Part shown: in pieces, positions 17,571 through 26,196 of the stretch
Layout: every line of letters starts with the position of its first letter
How positions within the stretch are numbered: the first letter of the stretch is position 1
Source of the DNA: Paenimyroides ummariense
GTDB lineage: Bacteria; Bacteroidota; Bacteroidia; Flavobacteriales; Flavobacteriaceae
Assembly: GCF_900115115.1 (NCBI RefSeq)
Contig: NZ_FOVI01000010.1
Location: forward strand, 1 to 64,000
Length of the DNA stretch: 64,000 nucleotides
Direction: 5' to 3'
Notes under the pieces: generated by a model
Database searches by the model: none
What the model saw: only the letters and a program-made list of their open reading frames with translations
What the model was told of the DNA's origin: nothing
Program-made: the position numbers and the translations under genes

Positions 17571-18542
17571 TTATATATTATTAAACTCTTGTAATTTTTT
17601 TATATCGAAAATTCGATTTGCAAATAAACTACTTTTTTCTGGATATTTCAAAATTAAAATTTCATAAGCTTGTATTGCTTTCTGATATTTTTTCTGTTCC
17701 AGATAAATTCGCGCCAACGTTTCGGTCATATAAAAAGGTTCTTCTTCGTTTAACCTGTCCATATTTATTACCGGAACAACCGCCGATTTACTTGGTGTTA
17801 TTTTAGGATTTGTTTCGATAAATCGATCTATCAAATCCATTTGTTTTTGTTTAACAGGTATTGTTTCTTCAACAATATTTTCTGTTTTTGGTTCGATTTT
17901 TCGATCGATAATTTCTTCTTCGCGCTGAATAGGCTGTGCCGATGTAAGTTTTAACCATTCGGTAAACGAAAATTTGTCGTTTTCCGAGAAATCTAAAGGT
18001 TTACCAACTTCTAAATTTTCTTCTAGTTGATGAATTTCTTCTGCCTGAACTTCTTCGGTTGAAACCTGTTGTTCTTCAATTAAAGCATTTTCTTTTTCAA
18101 GTTTGTTCGCTTCGATTTTCGATTTTGAAATTTGATCGATCTTTTGAATCAGCTCGGTTTCTTTGTCTTGATTTTCGATATAAACCAATGTGTCTAACAC
18201 ACGTTTTTCAATGGTTTCGTCTAACGTTGGTTCCGGTTTTTTAAATTCGATATAGTTTTCATCAACCACATCAACTTCTTCAATTTGTAAAGGCTTGTAG
18301 GCAATAAAATCTTCCGAAACAATATAATCAAACAAAACATCGCGATCTGTTGTGTATACCGCTGTCTTTTTTAATTCGCTGTTATATAAAAAGCTGCGTT
18401 CTTGGTTTAACGTTTTTAAGTACAACGCACGTGCCGATTGTAAATAGGGATATTCACTAATTACGTCTTTTAACGCTACCGTATTTTCTGCTGTTAGCTG
18501 ATACGGATTATTTAACCATTGTATGTATTGTTGTGCGTTCAT
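17571..18542 (-). CDS. Tetratricopeptide-like protein of the lptE-secG cluster
   Basis: This is a 323-residue soluble protein. The N-terminal AQQYIQWLNNPYQLT and the C-terminal TPR-like repeat (about residues 265-315, with ETLARIYLEQKKYQKAIQAYEIL) frame a long, Glu/Lys-rich, probably disordered middle. No signal peptide is seen. It lies 4 bp after lptE and 11 bp before secG, an arrangement I recognise from related Flavobacteria. The function is unknown. Confidence 0.75.
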   Translation of the reverse strand: MNAQQYIQWLNNPYQLTAENTVALKDVISEYPYLQSARALYLKTLNQERSFLYNSELKKTAVYTTDRDVLFDYIVSEDFIAYKPLQIEEVDVVDENYIEFKKPEPTLDETIEKRVLDTLVYIENQDKETELIQKIDQISKSKIEANKLEKENALIEEQQVSTEEVQAEEIHQLEENLEVGKPLDFSENDKFSFTEWLKLTSAQPIQREEEIIDRKIEPKTENIVEETIPVKQKQMDLIDRFIETNPKITPSKSAVVPVINMDRLNEEEPFYMTETLARIYLEQKKYQKAIQAYEILILKYPEKSSLFANRIFDIKKLQEFNNI

Positions 18543-18546
18543 AAAA

Positions 18547-19059
18547 CTACCATTTTGCTAACGACGCGTTGAAAACATCTTGTGTTATACGTTCGTAAAT
18601 TTCGTCTAAAGCAGTATTTAATGTTCCGCCGATTAATTGAGTATTCGCTGGGAAATCGTAAAAATGCGAAAAAGTTTTTTCAAAATCATCTTCCGGATTT
18701 TTCTTGTTGGTAAAACGAACATTTATTGCCATGTACAAACGGTTTTGCGCTGCTGTTTGATCGGCAGTTGCGGTCATTGGTGAAATACGGTATTGGGTAA
18801 TTTCGCCTTCGTACACCAAGTCGGCATTGGTATTTGTCATGGTTAAACTGGTCTGTCCTACCAATAAATCTTGTAGTTTAATAGTAAAAGTACGTTCAAT
18901 ACCAGGTTCAATTAATTCGGCATTGTTTAAGAAATAATTTACCTGAAAAGTTTCTGCATCAATCGGAGCTGTTCCTGTAAAATTGTAAACTCCACAGCTC
19001 GATAAAATCAAACAGAAAAGTAATGCTGTAAATTTATATAATGTATGTTGTATTTTCAT
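18547..19059 (-). CDS. lptE: LptE-like outer-membrane lipoprotein
   Basis: LptE plugs the LptD barrel that inserts lipopolysaccharide into the outer membrane. The 170-residue protein has a lipoprotein signal with the lipid-attachment Cys at residue 22 (LILSSCGVYNF) and the Bacteroidota LptE pattern NFTGTAPIDAETFQV and LTMTNTNADLVYEGEIT. It sits between the AAA+ activator (26 bp upstream) and the TPR-like gene. Confidence 0.85.
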   Translation of the reverse strand: MKIQHTLYKFTALLFCLILSSCGVYNFTGTAPIDAETFQVNYFLNNAELIEPGIERTFTIKLQDLLVGQTSLTMTNTNADLVYEGEITQYRISPMTATADQTAAQNRLYMAINVRFTNKKNPEDDFEKTFSHFYDFPANTQLIGGTLNTALDEIYERITQDVFNASLAKW

Positions 19060-19085
19060 TCTATACGCTTTAAGACTTTATGATT

Positions 19086-20366
19086 TTACAAATCATATTG
19101 TTTAATTTTTCTGTACAATGTTCTTTCCGAAATGCCTAATTCATCTGCCGCAGCTTTTCGTTTTCCGCTGTTTCGTTCCAACGCTTTTTTTATCAGCTGA
19201 ATTTCTTTTTCTTCTAATTTAAGCGTTTCTTCATCATCAATAGTTTCGGCAATTAAATAATTGTCTTCATTTTCATCTTCATCGTCGATTAATTCGGTTT
19301 GATGATTGTTGTTTTGCGATGAAGCGTGTTCGTTTAAAGGAATAGAACGGTTTGTTTGTTTGATTTGCGAATCATCGTTCTGACCATAAATGCGTTGAAT
19401 TAACGATTTGTTTGATTCTTGAACCTGTGCCGAGTTTGAATTGTTCATTAACTCCAATGTCAACTTTCGTAAATCGGTTAAATCGGCTTTCATATCAAAC
19501 AAAACCTTGTATAAAATTTCACGTTCGTTGCTAAAATCACTTTCCGATTTTTTTGTTTCGATAAGCGACGGCAATTGCGAATTTCTTTCAGGAAGATATG
19601 ATTGTATTGTTTTTAGATTGATGTCACGATTAGTTTCAATAACAGAAATCTGTTCTGCAATATTACGAAGCTGACGAATGTTTCCGCCCCAACGGTAATG
19701 CATTAAATATTCGGCAGCATCTGGCGATAATTTAATAGGTGGCATTTTGTATTTGTGCGCAAAATCTGATGAAAATTTACGAAAAAGCAAATGAATGTCT
19801 TCGCCACGCTCGCGTAAAGGCGGTAAAGCAATTTCAACTGTGCTTAAGCGGTAATATAAATCTTCACGAAATTTGCCTTTTTCAATAGCATCGAACATTT
19901 TAACGTTGGTTGCCGCTACAATACGCACATCGGTTTTTTGAACTTTAGATGATCCTACTTTAATAAATTCGCCGTTTTCTAACACACGAAGCAAACGAAC
20001 TTGCGTAGTTAAAGGTAATTCGCCAACTTCATCTAAAAAAATAGTTCCGCCATTTGCTACTTCAAAATAACCTTCACGACTGCCAACTGCACCAGTAAAT
20101 GCGCCTTTTTCGTGACCAAAAAGCTCCGAATCAATCGTTCCTTCAGGAATTGCTCCACAGTTTACCGCAATGTATTTTCCGTGTTTGCGATGCGATAACG
20201 CATGTATAATTTTTGGAATATTTTCTTTACCAACGCCACTTTCACCGGTAACCAAAACAGAAATATCGGTCGGAGCCACTTGAATAGCTTTCTCTAACGC
20301 TCTGTTTAATTTAATGTCGTTACCGATAATTTCAAAACGTTGTTTTATGCTTTGAACGTTTTCCAT
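19086..20366 (-). CDS. Sigma54-interacting AAA+ transcriptional activator without receiver domain
   Basis: This 426-residue regulator consists of an AAA+ domain and a Fis-type helix-turn-helix. Walker A GESGVGKE is at 41-48, the sigma54-contacting GAFTGA loop at 88-93, Walker B GGTIFLDEVGE about 106-116, and the C-terminal DNA-binding segment RKAAADELGISERTLYRKI ends the protein. There is no N-terminal receiver or sensor domain, so its activity must be set by partners or abundance. It lies between miaB and lptE; targets are unknown, and the groES leader is one candidate. Confidence 0.9.
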   Translation of the reverse strand: MENVQSIKQRFEIIGNDIKLNRALEKAIQVAPTDISVLVTGESGVGKENIPKIIHALSHRKHGKYIAVNCGAIPEGTIDSELFGHEKGAFTGAVGSREGYFEVANGGTIFLDEVGELPLTTQVRLLRVLENGEFIKVGSSKVQKTDVRIVAATNVKMFDAIEKGKFREDLYYRLSTVEIALPPLRERGEDIHLLFRKFSSDFAHKYKMPPIKLSPDAAEYLMHYRWGGNIRQLRNIAEQISVIETNRDINLKTIQSYLPERNSQLPSLIETKKSESDFSNEREILYKVLFDMKADLTDLRKLTLELMNNSNSAQVQESNKSLIQRIYGQNDDSQIKQTNRSIPLNEHASSQNNNHQTELIDDEDENEDNYLIAETIDDEETLKLEEKEIQLIKKALERNSGKRKAAADELGISERTLYRKIKQYDL

Positions 20367-20376
20367 AGTTTCTTTT

Positions 20377-20521
20377 TTTGTTTAGGGTTTAAAGTTTTAC
20401 TTGTTTAAGGTTGTTTTCTTAATAGTGTATTTATTTAAACTTAAGGTTATTTATATTTTATTATTAAATCTACATATAGTGACATAACCTTAAACGTTAA
20501 ACAAATTAAACTTGAAACAAA
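20377..20521. repeat. Long imperfect inverted repeat between miaB and the activator gene
   Basis: The arms 20377-20413 and 20485-20521 match, one inverted, at about 26 of 37 positions without gaps; both contain GTTTAA blocks and end in GTTTAAGGTT. The loop of about 70 bp is AT-rich. There is no ORF. It looks like another intergenic palindromic element. Confidence 0.5.
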
Positions 20522-20524
20522 TAA

Positions 20525-21970
20525 CTACTGCATTTGCGAATAACCTACGGCTTCGCCAATTAAGGTTGCCGATGTACAGTCTGCTACTTTTACCAACACA
20601 AAATCGCCTACTTTGTAATTTTCTTTAGGGAAAACCACTGTTGTGTTTTGTGAATTTCTTCCAGACCAATGTTCATCTGAACGTTTAGATGTCTTTTCGA
20701 TCAAAACTTCAACCGTATCACCTACAAAACGTTTGGTACGTTCCATTGCAATTCGTTGTTGTAAATCTACAATTTCTTGTAATCTGCGTTTTTTTACAGG
20801 CTCGGGTACATCGTCTTCCATTTTTCTGGCAGCCATTGTTCCCGGACGTTCAGAATAAGCAAACATGTAACCGAAGTCGTATTTCACATATTTCATTAAC
20901 GACAATGTATCTTGGTGATCTTCTTCAGTTTCTGTCGGAAATCCTGTGATCATATCTTGTGATAACGAAATTTCCGGAATAATTTTATAAATTCTGTCAA
21001 CCAAATCCATGTATTCTTCACGCGTGTGCTGACGGTTCATTTCGTGTAAAATACGCGTTGATCCCGACTGAACAGGTAAATGAATGTACTTACAGATATT
21101 GTGATGCTTCGCCATTACGTGAATAACTTCATCGTGCATATCTTGTGGATTCGATGTTGAAAAACGGAAACGCATTTTCGGATAACTTGTCGCACACATA
21201 TCTAAAAGTTGTGCAAAATCTACCGCGGTTGCTTTTTGCATTTCGGTTGCTTTTACAAAATCTTTCTTCAATCCGCCGCCATACCATAAATATGAATCTA
21301 CGTTTTGACCTAACAAGGTGATTTCTTTAAAACCACGTTGGTATAAATCTTTAATTTCTTCCATGATACTTTGTGGCTCGCGAGAACGCTCACGTCCACG
21401 AGTAAAAGGAACCACGCAAAAAGTACACATATTATCACAACCACGGGTGATAGAAACAAAAGCTGTTACGCCGTTGCTGTTTAAACGTACCGGAGCAATA
21501 TCGCCATACGTTTCTTCTTTCGATAGAATTACGTTAATGGCATCGCGCCCTTCGCCTACATCTTTTAAAAGGTTTGGAATGTCTTTGTAAGCATCTGGTC
21601 CTACAACCATATCTACAATTTTTTCTTCTTCTAAAAACTTGCTTTTTAAACGTTCTGCCATACAGCCCAAAACACCCACTTTCATAGACGGATTGATCGA
21701 TTTTACAGCATTGTATTTTTCTAAACGCTTGCGAATGGTCTGTTCGGCTTTATCGCGAATAGAACACGTATTAACCAAAACCAAATCGGCTTCTTCTAAA
21801 TTCTGTGTGGTGTTATAACCTTCGTTGGCTAAAATAGATGCAACAATTTCACTGTCAGAAAAATTCATCTGGCAGCCATAACTTTCTATAAATAACTTTT
21901 TGGTATTATTTTCTTGTTGATCTAAAACCAGGCTTGTACCCTGTTTTTGTTCTTCAATTACCTTTTCCAT
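20525..21970 (-). CDS. miaB: tRNA-2-methylthio-N6-dimethylallyladenosine synthase
   Basis: MiaB is a radical-SAM enzyme that adds a methylthio group to i6A37 of tRNAs reading UNN codons. The 481 residues have the N-terminal cluster-binding domain (ESYGCQMNFSDSE, first Cys at 33), the radical-SAM motif GCDNMCTFCVVPFTRG near residue 177, and a C-terminal TRAM domain (about 410-475). It has its own promoter and is separated from the downstream activator by about 160 bp with a palindrome. Confidence 0.97.
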   Translation of the reverse strand: MEKVIEEQKQGTSLVLDQQENNTKKLFIESYGCQMNFSDSEIVASILANEGYNTTQNLEEADLVLVNTCSIRDKAEQTIRKRLEKYNAVKSINPSMKVGVLGCMAERLKSKFLEEEKIVDMVVGPDAYKDIPNLLKDVGEGRDAINVILSKEETYGDIAPVRLNSNGVTAFVSITRGCDNMCTFCVVPFTRGRERSREPQSIMEEIKDLYQRGFKEITLLGQNVDSYLWYGGGLKKDFVKATEMQKATAVDFAQLLDMCATSYPKMRFRFSTSNPQDMHDEVIHVMAKHHNICKYIHLPVQSGSTRILHEMNRQHTREEYMDLVDRIYKIIPEISLSQDMITGFPTETEEDHQDTLSLMKYVKYDFGYMFAYSERPGTMAARKMEDDVPEPVKKRRLQEIVDLQQRIAMERTKRFVGDTVEVLIEKTSKRSDEHWSGRNSQNTTVVFPKENYKVGDFVLVKVADCTSATLIGEAVGYSQMQ

Positions 21971-21999
21971 AAATCACGGTCGTGTACTAAATCAATTTG

Positions 22000-22031
22000 C
22001 AAAGATACAATTAAAATTATTTGTGTGACAA
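22000..22031 (-). promoter_or_regulatory. miaB promoter
   Basis: On the minus strand there is TTG (22029-22031), a 21-nt spacer and TATCTTTG (22000-22007), a full match to the -7 consensus. The miaB start is 30 bp downstream. Confidence 0.7.
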
Positions 22032-22061
22032 GATGGCAGATGAATTCTGAATATTTTTAAC

Positions 22062-22081
22062 ACGTCATTTAACGTCGTTTT
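22062..22081 (+). promoter_or_regulatory. 10-bp direct repeat upstream of the SLOG-WYL pair
   Basis: ACGTCATTTA (22062-22071) is followed immediately by ACGTCGTTTT (22072-22081), matching at 8 of 10 positions in helical phase. It lies just before a -7-like TATATTTA and the ATG at 22101, where an operator would sit. Confidence 0.35.
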
Positions 22082-22100
22082 AAATTTGTATATTTACGTT

Positions 22101-22661
22101 ATGAAACTCATAAATCATCATACATGTTATTCAGGTGGGGCAGAAGGTGCCGATTCGTACTTTGAATTTTTTGCAGAAAAGTTCAATGTTTCGGTGGTGG
22201 CGTATTCGTACAAAACAAAGCATCATAAATCTGAAAACAAACACGAATTAACCGATGATCAGTTTAAAGAAGGTGTTGAAAATGTTATGAAAGCCAACGA
22301 GGTTTTAAGACGATCTAAAATAAATCAATATTTAAAATTTTTGTCGCGAAACTGGTTTCAGGTAAAAAGTGCCGATGAAATTTATGCTGTATCAAGCCTT
22401 AAAAAAGTAAACGAAAAATTGCATGTAAAAGGCGGAACTGCGTGGGCGGTACAAATGGCAATTAATACCAACAAAAAGGTTTTTGTGTATAATCAGGATG
22501 TGGCACAATGGTTTTATTGGGATTTTAATCAGCAGAATTTTATCGAATTAAAATACCAGCCAAAAATTACATCGCGCCATTTTGCTGGCATTGGCACGCG
22601 AAATATCAATATCTTTGGCATAAACGCAATCGAAGAACTTTTTAAAAATACTTTTGAATAA
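22101..22661 (+). CDS. SLOG-like (DprA/LOG-fold) nucleotide-binding protein
   Basis: This 186-residue protein is not assigned to a named family, but its layout is that of the SLOG superfamily: a glycine-rich loop SGGAEGAD at residues 11-18, a second glycine segment VKGGTAWAVQMAI near 113-125, and a C-terminal GIGTRNINIFGINAIEELF like that of other stand-alone SLOG proteins. Such domains bind nucleotides or nucleotide-derived signals. ATG 22101 is preferred over an in-frame TTG at 22086. The WYL gene starts 3 bp after its stop, so the two should be co-expressed. Confidence 0.6.
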   Translation: MKLINHHTCYSGGAEGADSYFEFFAEKFNVSVVAYSYKTKHHKSENKHELTDDQFKEGVENVMKANEVLRRSKINQYLKFLSRNWFQVKSADEIYAVSSLKKVNEKLHVKGGTAWAVQMAINTNKKVFVYNQDVAQWFYWDFNQQNFIELKYQPKITSRHFAGIGTRNINIFGINAIEELFKNTFE

Positions 22662-22664
22662 ATT

Positions 22665-23594
22665 ATGGCAAACAAGCACAATTTAATAAGCAGGTTAACG
22701 CGAATTGTTGAAATTTTTCAGCTTCAGGGCGAAAACGGACTAACATTTTCTGAATTGAACGATAAATTAAAGAATTCGTTTATCGATGAAGATCACAGCG
22801 TGTCGTTGCGGACTTTTCAGCGCGATTTAAAGGATATTGAATCGTCTTTAAAAATAAAAATCGTTTACAATAAAGTAAAAATGAAATATATTTTGTTGGA
22901 TGATGCTACGCAGAAAACATCAAAAAACAGTCAGCTTTTTACCATTGAAAGTTTAAAGATGTTGAATATCGCCCAAGATGTATCCAACAGCGATTTTATT
23001 TTGATTGATAACCGAAAAGTTACCGGATTAGAAAATTATTCTACTATTAAAGAAACAATCTGCCTAAAAAAACATCTGGAATTTAATTATCAAAAGTTCG
23101 ATCAATATAAAGCTAACAAGCGCAAATTAATGCCGCTGGCTTTAAAAGAAAGTAAAAGCCGTTGGTATGTTGTGGGTTTTGAAATTAAAGACGGACTAAA
23201 AATAAATGTGTTGAAAACTTTTGCTTTAGACAGAATTTATAATTGCGAAGTAACTACCGAATTTATTTTGAAAGATACCATTGATGTTCAAAACCATTTT
23301 AAAGATTTTATGGGCGTAACCACAAAACCGTTAGATGGTTTTTCTGAAAAAACAACCGTGAAAATCGAAACTTCAATAGAATATGGCAAGTATTTCAGCA
23401 CGCTGCCCATTCATCAATCGCAAAAAACCGAAATAGAAAACGGCAAAACAATAATAACTTTACAGGTAATTCCAACAATGGAACTGGTGTCCGAAATATT
23501 GTCACACAACCATCAAATAAAGGTAATCGAACCAAAAGAATTGGTGAATATTGTAAAGAAAACCATTTCACAAAATCTAAAACAATACAATTAA
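22665..23594 (+). CDS. WYL-domain transcriptional regulator
   Basis: This 309-residue protein has an N-terminal winged helix (about residues 1-75, with NLISRLTRIVEIFQLQGENGLTF) and a WYL-type ligand-binding domain from about 120 (KESKSRWYVVGFEIK, then LDRIYNCEV), followed by a WCX-like C-terminal extension. WYL proteins are one-component regulators that often sense nucleic-acid ligands and often control DNA-damage or defence genes. Its close coupling to the SLOG gene suggests that gene is its target or its signal partner (inference). Confidence 0.85.
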   Translation: MANKHNLISRLTRIVEIFQLQGENGLTFSELNDKLKNSFIDEDHSVSLRTFQRDLKDIESSLKIKIVYNKVKMKYILLDDATQKTSKNSQLFTIESLKMLNIAQDVSNSDFILIDNRKVTGLENYSTIKETICLKKHLEFNYQKFDQYKANKRKLMPLALKESKSRWYVVGFEIKDGLKINVLKTFALDRIYNCEVTTEFILKDTIDVQNHFKDFMGVTTKPLDGFSEKTTVKIETSIEYGKYFSTLPIHQSQKTEIENGKTIITLQVIPTMELVSEILSHNHQIKVIEPKELVNIVKKTISQNLKQYN

Positions 23595-23630
23595 TAAAAG
23601 TCAAAAAAACGCTAATTTAAAAAAATCCTA

Positions 23631-23638
23631 TACTTTTG
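23631..23638 (+). promoter_or_regulatory. topA -7 element
   Basis: TACTTTTG matches TAnnTTTG in full and lies 20 bp before the topA start. No well-spaced TTG was found upstream. Confidence 0.45.
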
Positions 23639-23658
23639 CTTTTCAAATTGAAAAACGA

Positions 23659-26190
23659 ATGGCAAAGAATTTAGTGATTGTAGAGTCGCCTGCAAAGGCA
23701 AAAACGATAGAAAAATTTTTAGGGGAAGATTATCAGGTAGAATCAAGTTTTGGTCACATTGCCGATTTACCTTCAAAAGAAATTGGTGTTGATATAGAGA
23801 ATGATTTTAAACCGAAATACGAAGTTTCTGCCGATAAAAAAGCGGTTGTAAAAAAACTGAAAGATCTGTCTAAAAAAGCCGAAATGGTTTGGTTGGCATC
23901 CGATGAGGATCGCGAGGGTGAGGCAATTGCGTGGCATTTGGCAGAAGAATTAAAGTTAAAAGAACAAAATACAAAACGTATCGTTTTTCACGAAATTACT
24001 AAAACAGCCATTCAAAAAGCAATAGAAAATCCGCGAACTATTGACTATAATTTGGTAAATGCACAACAGGCACGCCGTGTTTTAGACCGTTTGGTGGGTT
24101 ACGAATTGTCGCCGGTTTTATGGAAAAAAGTACGTGCAGGTTTATCTGCCGGTCGTGTTCAATCTGTTTCTGTCCGATTAATTGTGGAACGCGAACGCGA
24201 AATTGAAGGTTTTAATACCGAATCATCTTTTAGCATCACGGCTGAATTTGTTGCAGCAAACGGTAAATCGTTCAAAGCAAAATTGCCTAAAAACTTTAAA
24301 ACTCAAGAGGAAGCTCAGGCTTTTCTCGAAAAAAATATTGGTGCAGAATTTAAGGTTTCCGATTTAGAAACCAAACCTGCAAAAAAATCTCCGGCAGCAC
24401 CTTTTACCACATCAACTTTACAGCAGGAAGCATCGCGTAAACTGTATTATTCTGTTTCGCAAACCATGATGTTAGCGCAACGTTTGTACGAAAACGGATT
24501 GATTACTTATATGAGAACCGATAGTGTGAACCTGTCGCAAGATGCCATAAAAGCTGCCGAAACAGAAATTGTAAATGTTTACGGAAAAGAATTCAGTAAG
24601 CCCCGAAATTTCTCTACCAAAGCAAAAGGCGCGCAAGAAGCCCACGAGGCAATTCGTCCGACAGATATGTCTAAGCATACCGTGAATATCGACCGTGATC
24701 AGGCGCGTTTGTACGAATTAATTTGGAAACGTACGTTGGCTTCACAAATGAGCGATGCACAGTTAGAACGTACCAATGTTACCATTGTTGCCAATAAACA
24801 CAACCAGCATTTTGTTGCAACGGGTGAAGTTTTGCTTTTTGAAGGATTTTTAAAAGTTTATTTAGAAGGAAACGATGACGAAGACGAAGAACAAGAAGGT
24901 TTATTGCCGGCAATGAAAGTGAACGAACTTTTAACAAGCAACGGCATTACGGCTACACAACGTTTTTCACGTCCGCCGGCTCGTTATACCGAAGCTGCTT
25001 TGGTTAAAAAGTTAGAAGAATTAGGAATCGGTCGTCCGTCAACGTATGCGCCAACCATTTCAACCATCATCGCACGTAATTATGTAGAAAAAGGAACTGC
25101 TGAAGGAACTGAACGTAATTATCAGGTTTTGCGATTACAGAACGATAAAATTTCAACTGCAACCCAGTTAGAAAAAGTAGGTGCCGATAAAGGAAAATTG
25201 ATTCCAACCGATATAGGAAATATTGTTACCGATTTCTTGGTAAAGAATTTCGAAACCATTTTAGATTATAATTTCACGGCTCGCGTTGAAGGAAGTTTCG
25301 ATGAGATCGCCGAAGGAAATTTAGATTGGACAAAAATGATGAACGAATTTTATAGTCATTTTCATCCAACGGTAATCGATGTCGAGAAAAATGCAGAACG
25401 TGAATCGGGCGAACGTATTTTAGGAAACGATCCAAAATCAGGAAAAGTTGTTTTGGTGCGTTTGGGTAAATTCGGACCAGTTGCACAAATTGGTGATGCA
25501 GAAGACGAAGAAAAACAGTTTGCAAGTTTAAATCCAAATCAAAATATAGGAACCATAGGTTTAGAAGAAGCGTTGCAATTGTTCCTGCTTCCTAAAACAT
25601 TGGGCGAATATCAAGGGGAAACGGTCGAAGTTAACAACGGTCGTTTTGGTCCGTATGTGCGTTATGCCGAAATGTTTGTATCGCTTGCAAAAGGCGAAGA
25701 TCCTTTAGATGTAACGTTAGATCGTGCCATAGAATTGATCAAAGAAAAACAAAAAGCCGATGCGCCAATTGCCATTTATCAAGGTTTGCCGGTTCAAAAA
25801 GGAGTTGGTCGTTTTGGTCCGTTTATCAAATGGAACAACATGTTCATCAACGTAAACAAAAAATACAATTTCGATAATCTTTCAACGAATGATGTAGAAG
25901 AATTGATCGAAGATAAAATTCAAAAGGAAAAAGACAAGGTTATTCACGATTTTAGAGAAGAAGGCATTCGTGTAGAAAAAGCACGTTGGGGCAGATCGGT
26001 TATTTTAAAAGGAAAGGTGAAAATCGAATTAAATAAGGATATCGATGCGGCTGCTTTAACTTTAGAAGAAATTCAAAAAATGATCGAAGAAAAAGCTCCG
26101 GCTAAAAAAACAGCAGCAAAGAAAACTGCTGCCAAAAAACCGGCAGCTAAAACAACCAAAACAACAACTAAACGTACAACAAAAAAATAA
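23659..26190 (+). CDS. topA: DNA topoisomerase I
   Basis: This type IA topoisomerase relaxes negative supercoils. The 843 residues begin with the TOPRIM domain (IVESPAKAKTIEKFLG, then SDEDREGEAIAWHL). The active-site tyrosine is in GLITYMRTDS (about residue 284). Several C-terminal zinc-ribbon-like/TopoI repeat segments (RFGPYVRYAEMF, RFGPFIKWNNMF) lack obvious Cys, as is common in Bacteroidota. The protein ends in a Lys/Ala/Thr tail that should bind DNA non-specifically. Confidence 0.97.
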   Translation: MAKNLVIVESPAKAKTIEKFLGEDYQVESSFGHIADLPSKEIGVDIENDFKPKYEVSADKKAVVKKLKDLSKKAEMVWLASDEDREGEAIAWHLAEELKLKEQNTKRIVFHEITKTAIQKAIENPRTIDYNLVNAQQARRVLDRLVGYELSPVLWKKVRAGLSAGRVQSVSVRLIVEREREIEGFNTESSFSITAEFVAANGKSFKAKLPKNFKTQEEAQAFLEKNIGAEFKVSDLETKPAKKSPAAPFTTSTLQQEASRKLYYSVSQTMMLAQRLYENGLITYMRTDSVNLSQDAIKAAETEIVNVYGKEFSKPRNFSTKAKGAQEAHEAIRPTDMSKHTVNIDRDQARLYELIWKRTLASQMSDAQLERTNVTIVANKHNQHFVATGEVLLFEGFLKVYLEGNDDEDEEQEGLLPAMKVNELLTSNGITATQRFSRPPARYTEAALVKKLEELGIGRPSTYAPTISTIIARNYVEKGTAEGTERNYQVLRLQNDKISTATQLEKVGADKGKLIPTDIGNIVTDFLVKNFETILDYNFTARVEGSFDEIAEGNLDWTKMMNEFYSHFHPTVIDVEKNAERESGERILGNDPKSGKVVLVRLGKFGPVAQIGDAEDEEKQFASLNPNQNIGTIGLEEALQLFLLPKTLGEYQGETVEVNNGRFGPYVRYAEMFVSLAKGEDPLDVTLDRAIELIKEKQKADAPIAIYQGLPVQKGVGRFGPFIKWNNMFINVNKKYNFDNLSTNDVEELIEDKIQKEKDKVIHDFREEGIRVEKARWGRSVILKGKVKIELNKDIDAAALTLEEIQKMIEEKAPAKKTAAKKTAAKKPAAKTTKTTTKRTTKK

Positions 26191-26196
26191 TACGTT

